35,250 nucleotides of DNA from the NCBI GenBank assembly GCA_900547975.1, contig URIX01000010.1, positions 1 through 35,250 of the forward strand, in the 5' to 3' direction. Source of the DNA: an uncultured Eubacteriales bacterium (GTDB lineage Bacteria > Bacillota > Clostridia > Christensenellales > CAG-917). Numbering within the stretch: the stretch's first letter is position 1; the number at the start of each line of letters is the position of its first letter. A program made the position numbers and the translations under genes. Positions 6,785-14,695 of the stretch are shown here, piece by piece. Below the pieces are notes generated by a model. That model saw nothing but the letters and a program-made list of their open reading frames with translations, ran no database searches and was not told the DNA's origin.

Positions 6785-7808
6785 AGAAGTAATACTTTTG
6801 ATCGTTCTTTTTGCTTTGCAAAGAGGACAACAACTTGTCGTAGAGGTTGCCGAGATAGTATTTCATATTCGGCGACGCTTTGAGCGCGTCCACGGCAATA
6901 TCGGGTGAAAGCGCACTGTAAAAATCGTACGCAATGCGGTATCTTTCGGTGTAGTTGTCGAGTTTCTCGCCGCTGTAACCGTACTTGCTTTCGTACTCTT
7001 GCCGTTGCTTTTCTTCCTCGGCTTTTTTCTCCTTTGCGTCGGCAATATACGCGTCGATTTTCTTTTGGCGTTCTTCTTGAAAACTCTCGTTCTTTTTGCG
7101 AATATCGTTGTTATATTTTTCGTATTCTTCGACTTGTGCGTCGCGCTCGCTTTTGAGTTTTGCGATGGATTCTTCGAGGTCGGAAGCGGATTTGAGGTCG
7201 AGTTGTTCGAGCGCGCTGTCCTTGTCTCTTTGAAGTTTTGAGATTTCCTCGTCGACTTTTGCGACCGCGCCTATATACGCCTTTTCGGCTTCGGTTGCGG
7301 ACTGAACGTGGCTTTGGTCGAGCGCGTCGATTCTGTTGGTTGCGACGCTGCTTCTTGCCATACCTCTCTTTATAGAGTCGTCGTTTGCCTTTTCTTTGAG
7401 TTCGTCGTACAGTTTTGCGAGGTTCGAGTAACTGTCCGAGAGCGTTTGTCGCGCGGAATCTTTATCCTCGTCAAGCGCGGCGACTGCGTCCGAGTACATA
7501 TCCTTGATTTTGGTCTGCGATTTTTTCTTTTCGCTGTCGATTGCGCTTTGCGCTCTTTTTTCGATACTCTCGTCGCTTTCGGGGGTATACTCGATTTCTT
7601 TAAGTCCCGACTCGGTCGGGAACATTTTGTCGAAGTCGATTTCCTCGTCTTTTGGCAAAGAATCCTTATACTGTTTTTCGAGTTCGGCGAGTTTTTTTGA
7701 AACGTCCGCTTCCTTTTCGAGAGCGGAATTTATTTTTTCCTGTCTTTCTTGTTCGAGTTGTTTATCCGTTTTGAACAAGTCCTTAATTTCGTCCCACAAT
7801 GATGACAT
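6783..7808 (-). CDS. Coiled-coil protein, last gene of the virion cluster (possible ejection or tail protein)
   Basis: I do not recognise the family. The 341-residue product is very rich in Lys, Glu, Asp, Ala and Ser. It reads as nearly continuous heptad-like helix from about residue 15 to 280, with a conserved-looking KRGMARSSVATNRID segment near 150. The C-terminal 60 residues are less charged and aromatic (YRIAYDFYSAL, ending DQKYYF). No signal peptide or membrane segment is seen. An AGGAGG ribosome binding site precedes the ATG. Its position after the tail-hub gene suggests an internal, ejection or tail-tip protein of the particle, by analogy with the helical ejection proteins of podoviruses. 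That role is inference from position and composition. Confidence 0.6.
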   Translation of the reverse strand: MSSLWDEIKDLFKTDKQLEQERQEKINSALEKEADVSKKLAELEKQYKDSLPKDEEIDFDKMFPTESGLKEIEYTPESDESIEKRAQSAIDSEKKKSQTKIKDMYSDAVAALDEDKDSARQTLSDSYSNLAKLYDELKEKANDDSIKRGMARSSVATNRIDALDQSHVQSATEAEKAYIGAVAKVDEEISKLQRDKDSALEQLDLKSASDLEESIAKLKSERDAQVEEYEKYNNDIRKKNESFQEERQKKIDAYIADAKEKKAEEEKQRQEYESKYGYSGEKLDNYTERYRIAYDFYSALSPDIAVDALKASPNMKYYLGNLYDKLLSSLQSKKNDQKYYF

Positions 7809-7817
7809 ACAAGCCTC

Positions 7818-7964
7818 CTATGCTTCTGTTGCGTTATTTTCAAGCGCGGCGACTCTCGACGTGAGACTATCCGCGGCTGTTTTGATATTTGACACGGTCT
7901 TTTCAAGAGCCGCGATTTTTATAGTGAGTTCCTCTATGGAAGAAACCATTTCGTTAAAATTCAT
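7818..7964 (-). CDS. Small coiled-coil protein (48 aa)
   Basis: This short gene starts at the ATG at 7964, preceded by AAAGGAGGA, one of the best ribosome binding sites in the cluster. Its ATGA overlaps the TGA of the tail-hub gene by 4 bp. The 48 residues form one amphipathic helix with leucine/isoleucine/valine heptads (IEELTIKIAALEKTV, LTSRVAALENN), so it is probably a small coiled-coil oligomer. Longer reading upstream is possible (to 8060) but lacks a ribosome binding site and would overlap the upstream gene heavily. Trimeric fibre stem, chaperone or connector plug are all possible roles; none is shown by sequence. Confidence 0.7.
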   Translation of the reverse strand: MNFNEMVSSIEELTIKIAALEKTVSNIKTAADSLTSRVAALENNATEA

Positions 7965-9400
7965 AACGTCCTCCTTTCCACGTCTACGTCCACCGAGATA
8001 GGCGAAACGTACGCGTGCGCCGTCTGCGCCTCGATTTCGAACTTGACTCTGATTCCGCACTTTTCGATGGGAATATATTGTTGCGTATCCTTTGCCGCTA
8101 TATTGAATTTGTACTCTTTCCCGTCGAGAATCACTTTGAGCGTAATCGGATATTTGGTAAACACTGACGCGCCTCTTATAGTTTTATAGTACGGCGAGCC
8201 GAGCGTGTTTTCGGGGCTTTCGTAGATTTTCGTCGTGATCGTTTCGAACACTTTTCCGCTCTCGCTCATCATACCGAGTTTATTCTTGTTATCGCCTGTG
8301 AAGTAGCAAAGCAAGGTTGCGTCCTTTGCGGATTTAAGGCAGCAAAATCCTGCGACTTGCACGTCGGCAAGCACGGAAATATCCTTCGTTTCGGTGTCGA
8401 ATCTTATCACCGAGTCGTTCTTCAAATCCCCGGGCTGAGCGAGTTTGCAAGCAAGATAGTATTTGTTGTCGAGGTATCCCGCGCACACGGTTTTCTTGTC
8501 TGTTATTTTTGGAAATTCCTTTCCGACTTTCACTGCTTCGTACCCGTCGAAAGCATAAACGCCGTCCTCTGCGCAAAACATAATTTTGTCGCCGCACGAC
8601 ACAATCGAGTTTTTATATATACGTCCCGTATCTGTAAACACCTTTTTCATCAGAAAATCGTTTTGGTCGCCGTATGCGGTCAAGCGCATAATTCCGTAGT
8701 CGCGGAACACGAAAAGGTAGTTTAAGAACGACACGACTTTTATTGCGTTGCCGAGGTCGTCGGAAAAATCTATATAACCTGCTTCCGTGGAAGAAATCGT
8801 CCAGTTGTTCGGGTCGAAGTCGTCGGAAAACCACACTTGGTTCTTCTTTTCGTTCAGCGTTCCGAACACTCTTTCGTTATGCACGGCGATAGAGGTTAAC
8901 TTCGGGGCTTTGTCGAGGTAGGACACCCTGTCCGCCCTTACGATAAACATTCCGAGTTGTTCGTCGGCGACGAGAAGCACATCCTCGCTCTTATAGTTGT
9001 AATTCACCGCGTCAGAGTCGTAATTTACGGTGAAATTTTCAAATTGGTGCCATGTGTCGATCGCAAATATTTTGGTATTCCACACCGTGCCGTCGGACAG
9101 CACGCACACGATTCTGTCGTCGAGCGCACCGGTCGAATCTTTTCGGCGGAAATAAAACGCCTTTTTTATTCCCTTATCGGCGGCAAACGTCGGATAAGCG
9201 TGCGTGTCGTAGTAAATATCCGTATTAAAGTGTCCGCCTGCGGTATCGATTCCGATTTTGCCGTTTATCACGCCCTTTTCAAAAGCGAAATTTTTGCAGT
9301 TTACGGCATACTCTAACCCTGCGATCGATTCGTCGACGGAATTTACCAACCCCTCGAATCCGACCTTAATTCTCTTTCTGTATGTTCTCACGTCTTTCAC
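7961..9400 (-). CDS. Tail-hub / packaged-DNA stabilisation protein, P22 gp10-like
   Basis: The 479-residue product is all-beta in appearance. Repeated YLFVFRDYGIMRL-, MFCAEDGVYAFDGY- and KYYLACK-like blades suggest a beta-propeller. The segments NNWTISSTEAGYIDFSDD and GNAIKVVSFLNYLFVF resemble P22 gp10-type hub proteins, which plug the portal after packaging. I chose the GTG at 9400 because AGGAGG lies eight bases upstream and GTGA overlaps the preceding stop. The in-frame GTG at 9409 would sit directly on the ribosome binding site. No receptor-binding or enzymatic domain is evident. The family assignment rests on remembered pattern similarity and gene order, so it is moderate. Confidence 0.6.
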   Translation of the reverse strand: MKDVRTYRKRIKVGFEGLVNSVDESIAGLEYAVNCKNFAFEKGVINGKIGIDTAGGHFNTDIYYDTHAYPTFAADKGIKKAFYFRRKDSTGALDDRIVCVLSDGTVWNTKIFAIDTWHQFENFTVNYDSDAVNYNYKSEDVLLVADEQLGMFIVRADRVSYLDKAPKLTSIAVHNERVFGTLNEKKNQVWFSDDFDPNNWTISSTEAGYIDFSDDLGNAIKVVSFLNYLFVFRDYGIMRLTAYGDQNDFLMKKVFTDTGRIYKNSIVSCGDKIMFCAEDGVYAFDGYEAVKVGKEFPKITDKKTVCAGYLDNKYYLACKLAQPGDLKNDSVIRFDTETKDISVLADVQVAGFCCLKSAKDATLLCYFTGDNKNKLGMMSESGKVFETITTKIYESPENTLGSPYYKTIRGASVFTKYPITLKVILDGKEYKFNIAAKDTQQYIPIEKCGIRVKFEIEAQTAHAYVSPISVDVDVERRTL

Positions 9401-9945
9401 GCTTGCCACCTCCTCGCCTTGACGAGAATGTTTTTGCCTCTGTATCGAAGCGCGCCGATTTGCTTTCTGAAATCGGAATCGAAACTCTTTGCGAGGTCGA
9501 ACATCTTGTTTTGGAAGTAGTATTCCGAAAGCGCGCCGTCTGCAAGTGCGCTTCTTGTAAGGCGCATATCGTCGATTTCGCTTGCGAAAGTCAAATCGTT
9601 TGACGGCATATAAGCGTACGTGAGTTTAACTTCGCCCGCCGCGTCGCAAAATATGCAGTCCGCCCCCGAATAGAAACTTATTTTTTCGTCGTTTTGCACG
9701 ATTTTTATGGGGTACAGGATTTTTTTATACAGCGACGAAGCGGCGATTTTTCCGTTCGTCACCTTGACGGTCTCTATCTGGACAAGGGGCAAATACTCGC
9801 TCACGATGTGCCTGTATGCGATATTTATGGCGGCAATGAGTTTGTCTTTGAGTTCGGTTTGTTCCGTGTCGAGAGTTTGGTTGTTGGAAAAGTCGGTTCG
9901 TCCCATTTTGACGAGGCACTCGCCGACAACGTCTTTGATTTTCAT
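9397..9945 (-). CDS. Head-to-tail connector/adaptor protein
   Basis: The 182-residue product begins with a helical half (about residues 1-50, IKDVVGECLVKMGRTD and IAAINIAYRHIVSEYLPL), continues with beta strands (YPIKIVQNDEKISFYSG, GEVKLTYAYMPSND), and ends in helices and KARRW. This layout fits adaptor proteins that bind below the portal (T7 gp11, P22 gp4 or tail-tubular-A type). The start at ATG 9945 has an AGGAAGG site; a longer in-frame reading to 10074 is basic, lacks a ribosome binding site and overlaps the preceding gene. It follows that gene by one base and overlaps the hub gene by four. The role is inferred from gene order and helix-strand-helix pattern. Confidence 0.6.
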   Translation of the reverse strand: MKIKDVVGECLVKMGRTDFSNNQTLDTEQTELKDKLIAAINIAYRHIVSEYLPLVQIETVKVTNGKIAASSLYKKILYPIKIVQNDEKISFYSGADCIFCDAAGEVKLTYAYMPSNDLTFASEIDDMRLTRSALADGALSEYYFQNKMFDLAKSFDSDFRKQIGALRYRGKNILVKARRWQA

Positions 9946-9946
9946 A

Positions 9947-10249
9947 TTATCCTTCCTCTGCGGCGAGAATTTTGTCGCGCGTTTCGCGATTTTTTTGAAT
10001 TTCGAGTCGCGCGTTTTCTTCCTCGATTTCCGCAATGATTTTTTCGAGGTTTTCGAGGCGAGTCTTTCTTGCATACGTCAAAGTACGCGCGTCGAGCCGC
10101 TCGAAGGGCAATGCCATTTGCATTGCCCCGTTAGCGTAGATTTCGTATCTGTTTTTCTTGCGATTAAAGAACAGTTCGTATCTTCTGTCGATACTTTTCA
10201 GTCTTTTCGCGATACCGAACAGATCGTGTCTGATTCTTTGAAGTTCCAT
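9947..10249 (-). CDS. Small head-associated protein of unknown function (100 aa)
   Basis: The ATG at 10249 lies one base after the capsid stop, with only a weak ribosome binding site, so translation is probably coupled to the capsid gene. The 100 residues have an N-terminal helix, a short strand pair (YELFFNRKKNRYEIYA), the segment LPFERLDARTLTYARKTR, and a long charged C-terminal helix. I recall similar small proteins downstream of capsid genes in Clostridia podovirus-like phages but cannot name a family. A head-completion or connector role is possible from position alone. The longer reading in this frame (to 10768) is a shadow of the capsid gene. Confidence 0.65.
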   Translation of the reverse strand: MELQRIRHDLFGIAKRLKSIDRRYELFFNRKKNRYEIYANGAMQMALPFERLDARTLTYARKTRLENLEKIIAEIEEENARLEIQKNRETRDKILAAEEG

Positions 10250-10250
10250 A

Positions 10251-11627
10251 TCAGATCCAAGCCGCGACGAGCGTAATGTCGCTGTTGACGACGGTCGAGA
10301 AGTTGTATTCGACGCCGTTGAGATTCCAGCAGTCGAAAGACTTGCCCGTCTTAGAGGGTGCGGAAGGAGCGACCGCTTTTCCGCCCGCTGCGACCATTTG
10401 CGTGGGAACTGCCGTGCCGCCGTTAGAGTCGAACGTGACGTAGTAGTAATCCGTATCGCTGCCCGTAAAGGTGAGTTTTGCCTGACCCATAGGTCTTTCG
10501 CAGAGCAAGTCGGCGTATTTGACGAGCGTTGCGCTGTAGCACGCCTTGCCCGCAACTTGATGAAGCACCGTACCGCCCTCGCCTTCGAGCCAACGCCAGT
10601 CGCAGAGTTGATGAAGTTTGAAGTCGTTGCTGTTGAGCAAGTACATATCGTTGTCGCCGACGAATCTGTCCGCAACGAACGGGATGCCCGAATAAGACAA
10701 CGCCTTATAGCCGCCGTCGAGAGTGAGATAGTCGATATTCGTGCGGTTTTTGCAAAGAGCGTCGACATATTGCTTTCTCATCTTGTACGAAGCGACGATA
10801 AAGTCGATAGTGCCGCCCGAAGTTTCTTCCACGGCGTCGATAGCGTCCTGAATCGCGCCCACGCTGACTGTTTTTGCGATAGTCTTGGTGTAGGGCTTGA
10901 GGAAGGAATAATCGCTTCTCTTAAGACCGTAGATATACTCGCTGTTGCCGAAGATTGCTTCGAGACCGGTGATTTCGTTGCCTTTCGAGCCTTGAACGTA
11001 GACGGAGTAGCCTGCGCCGATCGTGGTGGACGCGGGATGAGAGAGTGTGACGATTTTGTTCACTCTGTCGATAGATATGATTCTCGCGCCGGAAGCCGCG
11101 GTATCTTTCACGCCGCTTGCGTTGTACACGTCGACTGTCATACCCTCGATAAGGCCTTTGATTTTATCGACTTTGATTTTGTTTTTCTCGCCCGTCGTAT
11201 TTGCAACGGTAGTTGCCAAAAGACCGCTTCCGTCGCCGTAGAGCATACGACCGAAGTTGAATTTGCTTGCTTTTAGCAAGCCTTCCATTTCGGCGTTGAG
11301 AAGGTTTACGAACGCGCCCGCATTGTTTTGGGAAGCGCGAATAGCCTTGTCCGAAAGTTCGATTTTGCCGAAAAGGTTTTTGAGCGTGAGGGTGAATTGC
11401 GCATAGTTATTTCCGCCGCTTTGGGGAAGGTTGTCGTTTTCTTCACCGCTTCCGACGCCGCCGTTGATACCGTAGGGCGCAAGTTTTTTGACTTCCTTGC
11501 CCCATACGTCTGCGGACGTTTGACCGATTTTTGCAAAGAGCGGATTCACGCCGACGTTAAGTTGGTCGGCAAGCACGCCGAGATAAAAAGTTTTCAGAGC
11601 CTTATCGGCAGTTGAGATTGTAACCAT
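10251..11627 (-). CDS. Major capsid protein with C-terminal Listeria-Bacteroides repeat domain
   Basis: Residues 1 to about 385 look like an HK97-fold major capsid protein of the P22-like/N4gp56 type. There is an N-terminal arm, FAKIGQTSADVWGKEVKKLA, a long spine-helix region (NAGAFVNLLNAEMEGLLKAS), strand-rich A-domain text such as IDFIVASYKMRKQYVDALC, and a final VLHQVAGKACYSATLVKYADL. Residues 394-458 form an extra domain: YYYVTFDSNGG, GKAVAPSAPSKTGKSFDCW, then DITLVAAWI. This is the Listeria-Bacteroides (Flg_new) repeat pattern, and it should project from the capsid surface as a decoration. The gene follows the scaffold gene and has an AAAGGAAG site. No maturation protease is encoded nearby, consistent with scaffold-only assembly. 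Confidence 0.85.
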   Translation of the reverse strand: MVTISTADKALKTFYLGVLADQLNVGVNPLFAKIGQTSADVWGKEVKKLAPYGINGGVGSGEENDNLPQSGGNNYAQFTLTLKNLFGKIELSDKAIRASQNNAGAFVNLLNAEMEGLLKASKFNFGRMLYGDGSGLLATTVANTTGEKNKIKVDKIKGLIEGMTVDVYNASGVKDTAASGARIISIDRVNKIVTLSHPASTTIGAGYSVYVQGSKGNEITGLEAIFGNSEYIYGLKRSDYSFLKPYTKTIAKTVSVGAIQDAIDAVEETSGGTIDFIVASYKMRKQYVDALCKNRTNIDYLTLDGGYKALSYSGIPFVADRFVGDNDMYLLNSNDFKLHQLCDWRWLEGEGGTVLHQVAGKACYSATLVKYADLLCERPMGQAKLTFTGSDTDYYYVTFDSNGGTAVPTQMVAAGGKAVAPSAPSKTGKSFDCWNLNGVEYNFSTVVNSDITLVAAWI

Positions 11628-11642
11628 AATTTCTGTCTTCCT

Positions 11643-12389
11643 TTATTCGTTATTTTTCAAAAACATTCTTCCCGCTTCTTCTATGCTTCTTATTTTTTTC
11701 GAGGGTGCTACGCATTGAAGCCCGTCGCCCGAAAGAGTCGCAGGCGGTTGCCCGTCGCGAATATCTTTGAGGTACGCGCCGATGATTGCGTCCTTGACCT
11801 TGCTCGACGAAAGCACGTAGTCGTTCAAAAATTGTCCGTCTTGCATAAGTTGCTCGGGCGTTCTGAACTTGTCGATAAGCACTTGCATAAGCGCGACGGA
11901 AAGACAATTTTTGTCCTTTTTGAGTTCGGGCTTTTCGATGATTTTGAGAGCGATATCCTTTGCAAACGGTTTTGCGGACGGGGTATTTTCAAAAAACTTA
12001 TCCGCCGCAACCTTAAAGGATTCGTCGTCAAAAACTTGACTTTCACCGTCTGCGAGTGCTTCGAGTTTCGAGAGTTTTTGCGATTTTTTGGTAAACTCTT
12101 TTTCGAGTTCTTGATACGCTTTGAGCAATTCTTCGGGGTTTTTGAATTTGCCGAAAGATTGCTTTTTGTCTTGTTTATCCGCGCTCTCGGCAACGCCTTG
12201 CGCGGTTTTATTCGCTTGAGTTTTTATTTCTATTTGCGCAACGGGCACTTCATCTTGCGTGTTATGCTCGATAAAGTCATTGTTTTGCGAATCTCCGAGT
12301 ATCGCGTTTGCGATTTCTTCGCCCACTTCGATTGCGCCTTTGCTTTCGATGCCTTTCTTTATTGCGTTTTCAATTTGTTTGTCGTTCAT
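11643..12389 (-). CDS. Capsid scaffolding protein
   Basis: The 248-residue product is hydrophilic and mostly helical. Residues 80-110 contain FGKFKNPEELLKAYQELEKEF followed by a Lys/Glu coiled coil, the pattern seen in many phage scaffolding proteins just upstream of capsid genes. The C-terminal basic tail (APSKKIRSIEEAGRMFLKNNE) could be the capsid-binding helix-turn-helix. The ATG at 12389 has an AAGGGGA site and lies inside the portal gene (20-bp overlap). No protease catalytic motif is seen, so the scaffold would be expelled or recycled, as in P22. Confidence 0.75.
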   Translation of the reverse strand: MNDKQIENAIKKGIESKGAIEVGEEIANAILGDSQNNDFIEHNTQDEVPVAQIEIKTQANKTAQGVAESADKQDKKQSFGKFKNPEELLKAYQELEKEFTKKSQKLSKLEALADGESQVFDDESFKVAADKFFENTPSAKPFAKDIALKIIEKPELKKDKNCLSVALMQVLIDKFRTPEQLMQDGQFLNDYVLSSSKVKDAIIGAYLKDIRDGQPPATLSGDGLQCVAPSKKIRSIEEAGRMFLKNNE

Positions 12390-14259
12390 TGTCTGTCCCC
12401 TTTTCGAGTTTGCTTTCGAGCAAGTTTACGTTATCCTTAAATCCCAAAAGTTCGGTATGTTTTGCGATGTGTTCAGCCACTCTGTCGCGCAACGCCTTGT
12501 TTTGCGTACACTTCGAGGACACGCACATTCTGACGTGTTCGGCGATATGAATCGCGTGGTCGTCGTAGAAGTCGCACGGCACGTCTTTTTTGAACATATC
12601 AAAGTTTTCTTTGAGTGCTTTTTTGCGGTGCATTTCGTCGTTGTTTCTTCCGTCTTCCCAGTTTCCGAAACCGAGAATTTCAAAGATTCTCGATTTTGTG
12701 GAAGTCGAGAGTTTTCCGTTCTCGTCGGCAAAAAGACCGAGTTTGAGCAAGTCGTACACCATAGCGCGTCTTGCCGAAAGCGTGTCTTCGATGTCGCTGA
12801 CCGTATCGAAAACAATATCCTCGCTGTCGATGTTACCGGCGCAGAACGAGGCGATTTCCACTTCTCCGTTTTCGCCCGTGATACGCTTCACTCTCGGCAC
12901 TTTCGCGTATTGACGGTATAGGCGCAAAACGTGTTTACCTATTCTCTTTATGCACTCTCTGAGGCTGTCGGCGGTGAGAGCGATACGCGTGTCGTCCTGT
13001 TCGAGCAACAACGAAATCGCAGTGCCCGAAGCGACGTTGGACGGCACTTGCGAGTAGGTCGTAACCTCGCTTACGCCGCTTATCATCACAAACTCGTTGA
13101 GCAGTTTTTCTTCCTCTTGCGAAAACTCGCTCGGAACGTGCGTAGGCGAAATAACTCTCGGCGGCGTGCTTCCCTGTCTATACACCACCACTTTTCCCGG
13201 GGGCAAACCTTCCTCTTGCAAATCGTCGGTATCCACCGAGCCGTCCTCGACCGCAAATACACCGACCGCCATACGATTCATATACTCGTGCTTTCTGTTT
13301 TTGACGGTGTTATACGCGCGCTGAACGGGAATGATTCTCTCGACGACCGACGTTCCGAAGAAGTTTGTGAGATTGTCGATACAAGTCATTTTCGCAAACG
13401 GATAGCCGCGCTGTCCGTCCTCGCCGTTGAGGTAAGGCATATCCCCTCTAAAAATCAGCGTATCGCCCGCGACTATGGTGAGTCTGCCGCAGGGGCACTC
13501 GCTCGTGGGCTTTTCGTACTTTTCTATTACTACGACCGCGTTTTCCTTTTTCTCGCTGACGATTTTCGGAATGGAAGCGGTATAACCCAAACCGCCGCCG
13601 ACGTCGGCGTTATCGAAAGAAAACACGTTGACGTCGCCGCCTTTGACTTCCTTGCCCCAAATACTCTTTACTTCCTGTTCGGTGAGCACTTTCGCATGGA
13701 TAATCGAGGATTGTTTGTCAATGTCGGTTATTGCGATATCTTCGGGAAAAATCTCGAAAGGCGGACAAAGCGCAATGGTCACGTCGCCCTCTTTGATTTT
13801 TCCTTCTGCGTCGAGCGAGTGTCCCTTTTGAGCGTCCCAAGTGATTTTGAAAAACGCGCTGCCGGTAATCTCGCTCCACGTATTTGCGAGTGCGAGTTGT
13901 GAGGAAAAGTCGTTTTCCTTGCACACGGCGTCGATAAGTTTCGACGCAAGCGCGGCGGACGCAACGTCGTCGTCATCGGCGGTTGCGGGGCGCACCTGCG
14001 CTTTTGCCTTGACTCTGCCGAGTTTTGCGAGCCTTGTTTCGAGGATAGGCGCGATGTGGTTGAACACTTCTCTTTCTTGCCAGAAATATTCTTTTCCGCT
14101 TTCCTCGATGTCGCCTTTCGACGAGATTTGCGCAAACTGATTGCCGACGACGAAATTCATATTGAGTCGCCAGTTGAGTTCCACCGCGCGTCTTGCTTCC
14201 TGTCTTTTTTTGAAATCGGCGGTGACGTCCGCAACGATTCTTTCTTCTTTTTCAGACAT
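12370..14259 (-). CDS. Portal protein, podovirus (P22-like) type
   Basis: The 629-residue product forms the dodecameric vertex through which DNA is packaged. Supporting features are the N-terminal helices with NWRLNMNFVVGNQF, the segment VFNHIAPILETRLAKLG, GSAFFKITWD near 135, and NLTNFFGTSVVERIIPVQRAYNTVKN in the middle, the typical stem/clip lead-in. Long C-terminal helices follow (RRAMVYDLLKLGLF). Length is close to P22-type portals (about 600-725) and longer than HK97 types. I chose the ATG at 14259 because the upstream in-frame ATG at 14274 is part of the GAAGGAGA ribosome binding site itself. A 151-bp gap with an imperfect hairpin separates it from the preceding small gene. Confidence 0.8.
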   Translation of the reverse strand: MSEKEERIVADVTADFKKRQEARRAVELNWRLNMNFVVGNQFAQISSKGDIEESGKEYFWQEREVFNHIAPILETRLAKLGRVKAKAQVRPATADDDDVASAALASKLIDAVCKENDFSSQLALANTWSEITGSAFFKITWDAQKGHSLDAEGKIKEGDVTIALCPPFEIFPEDIAITDIDKQSSIIHAKVLTEQEVKSIWGKEVKGGDVNVFSFDNADVGGGLGYTASIPKIVSEKKENAVVVIEKYEKPTSECPCGRLTIVAGDTLIFRGDMPYLNGEDGQRGYPFAKMTCIDNLTNFFGTSVVERIIPVQRAYNTVKNRKHEYMNRMAVGVFAVEDGSVDTDDLQEEGLPPGKVVVYRQGSTPPRVISPTHVPSEFSQEEEKLLNEFVMISGVSEVTTYSQVPSNVASGTAISLLLEQDDTRIALTADSLRECIKRIGKHVLRLYRQYAKVPRVKRITGENGEVEIASFCAGNIDSEDIVFDTVSDIEDTLSARRAMVYDLLKLGLFADENGKLSTSTKSRIFEILGFGNWEDGRNNDEMHRKKALKENFDMFKKDVPCDFYDDHAIHIAEHVRMCVSSKCTQNKALRDRVAEHIAKHTELLGFKDNVNLLESKLEKGTDNERQTN

Positions 14260-14410
14260 AAAAATCTCCTTCATTTTGCTATAAAAAAGCGACCCTCTCG
14301 CCTTTACGAAAAAGGACGAAAAAAGTCGTTTTTATCGTTTTATATTCGAACGCACGCTTTTTGCGCCGTTTATATTTTGCAAATCGCTTTATGCGTTTCC
14401 AATCGGCAAA

Positions 14411-14695
14411 CTATTTCGTTTGCGCTTCTTTTTTCAGTTCGTCTTTGATTTTATCCATGAGTTTTTGCTTTTCGTTTTCGAGTTCCTCGTCGCTCATAGA
14501 GGCGGCGTTTTGCTCGCCCGCAATATCCATATATGCTTTGAGTGCGCTTGCGTCGGGCGGACAATATTTTCTGACGATTTTCTTTTTCGTCAGCACAAAC
14601 TCGCCGTCCTCTTTGACCGAGTATTCCTCTTGCACTTCGTTGTATCTGTAACCCTTTGCGCGTTTAAGCAAGGATTTCATCAATTCGACTTCCAC
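14411..14695 (-). CDS. Small-terminase-like protein lacking an obvious DNA-binding domain
   Basis: The 94-residue product starts at a GTG (14695) with a GGAGGG site and overlaps the large terminase by 16 bp. Residues 5-55 (LMKSLLKRAKGYRYNEVQEEY, then KKKIVRKYCPPDASALKAYMDI) resemble the C-terminal half of Clostridia phage small terminase subunits, where a YxYxE stretch, a KK/T-rich strand and a PPD-A motif precede the oligomer helices. The helix-turn-helix half that normally precedes it is missing, and no such ORF lies upstream. The tail (SDEELENEKQKLMDKIKDEL) is a charged helix. If the reading is right, packaging initiation may have lost sequence specificity. The family match is from memory and is only moderate. 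Confidence 0.5.
   Translation of the reverse strand: MEVELMKSLLKRAKGYRYNEVQEEYSVKEDGEFVLTKKKIVRKYCPPDASALKAYMDIAGEQNAASMSDEELENEKQKLMDKIKDELKKEAQTK

Noticed and set aside
14281..14409. Imperfect AAAAAGGAC/GTCGTTTTT hairpin before the portal gene as a terminator
   Set aside because: The stem has a mismatch and is mostly A/T, so I cannot claim termination. It may be a weak attenuator.
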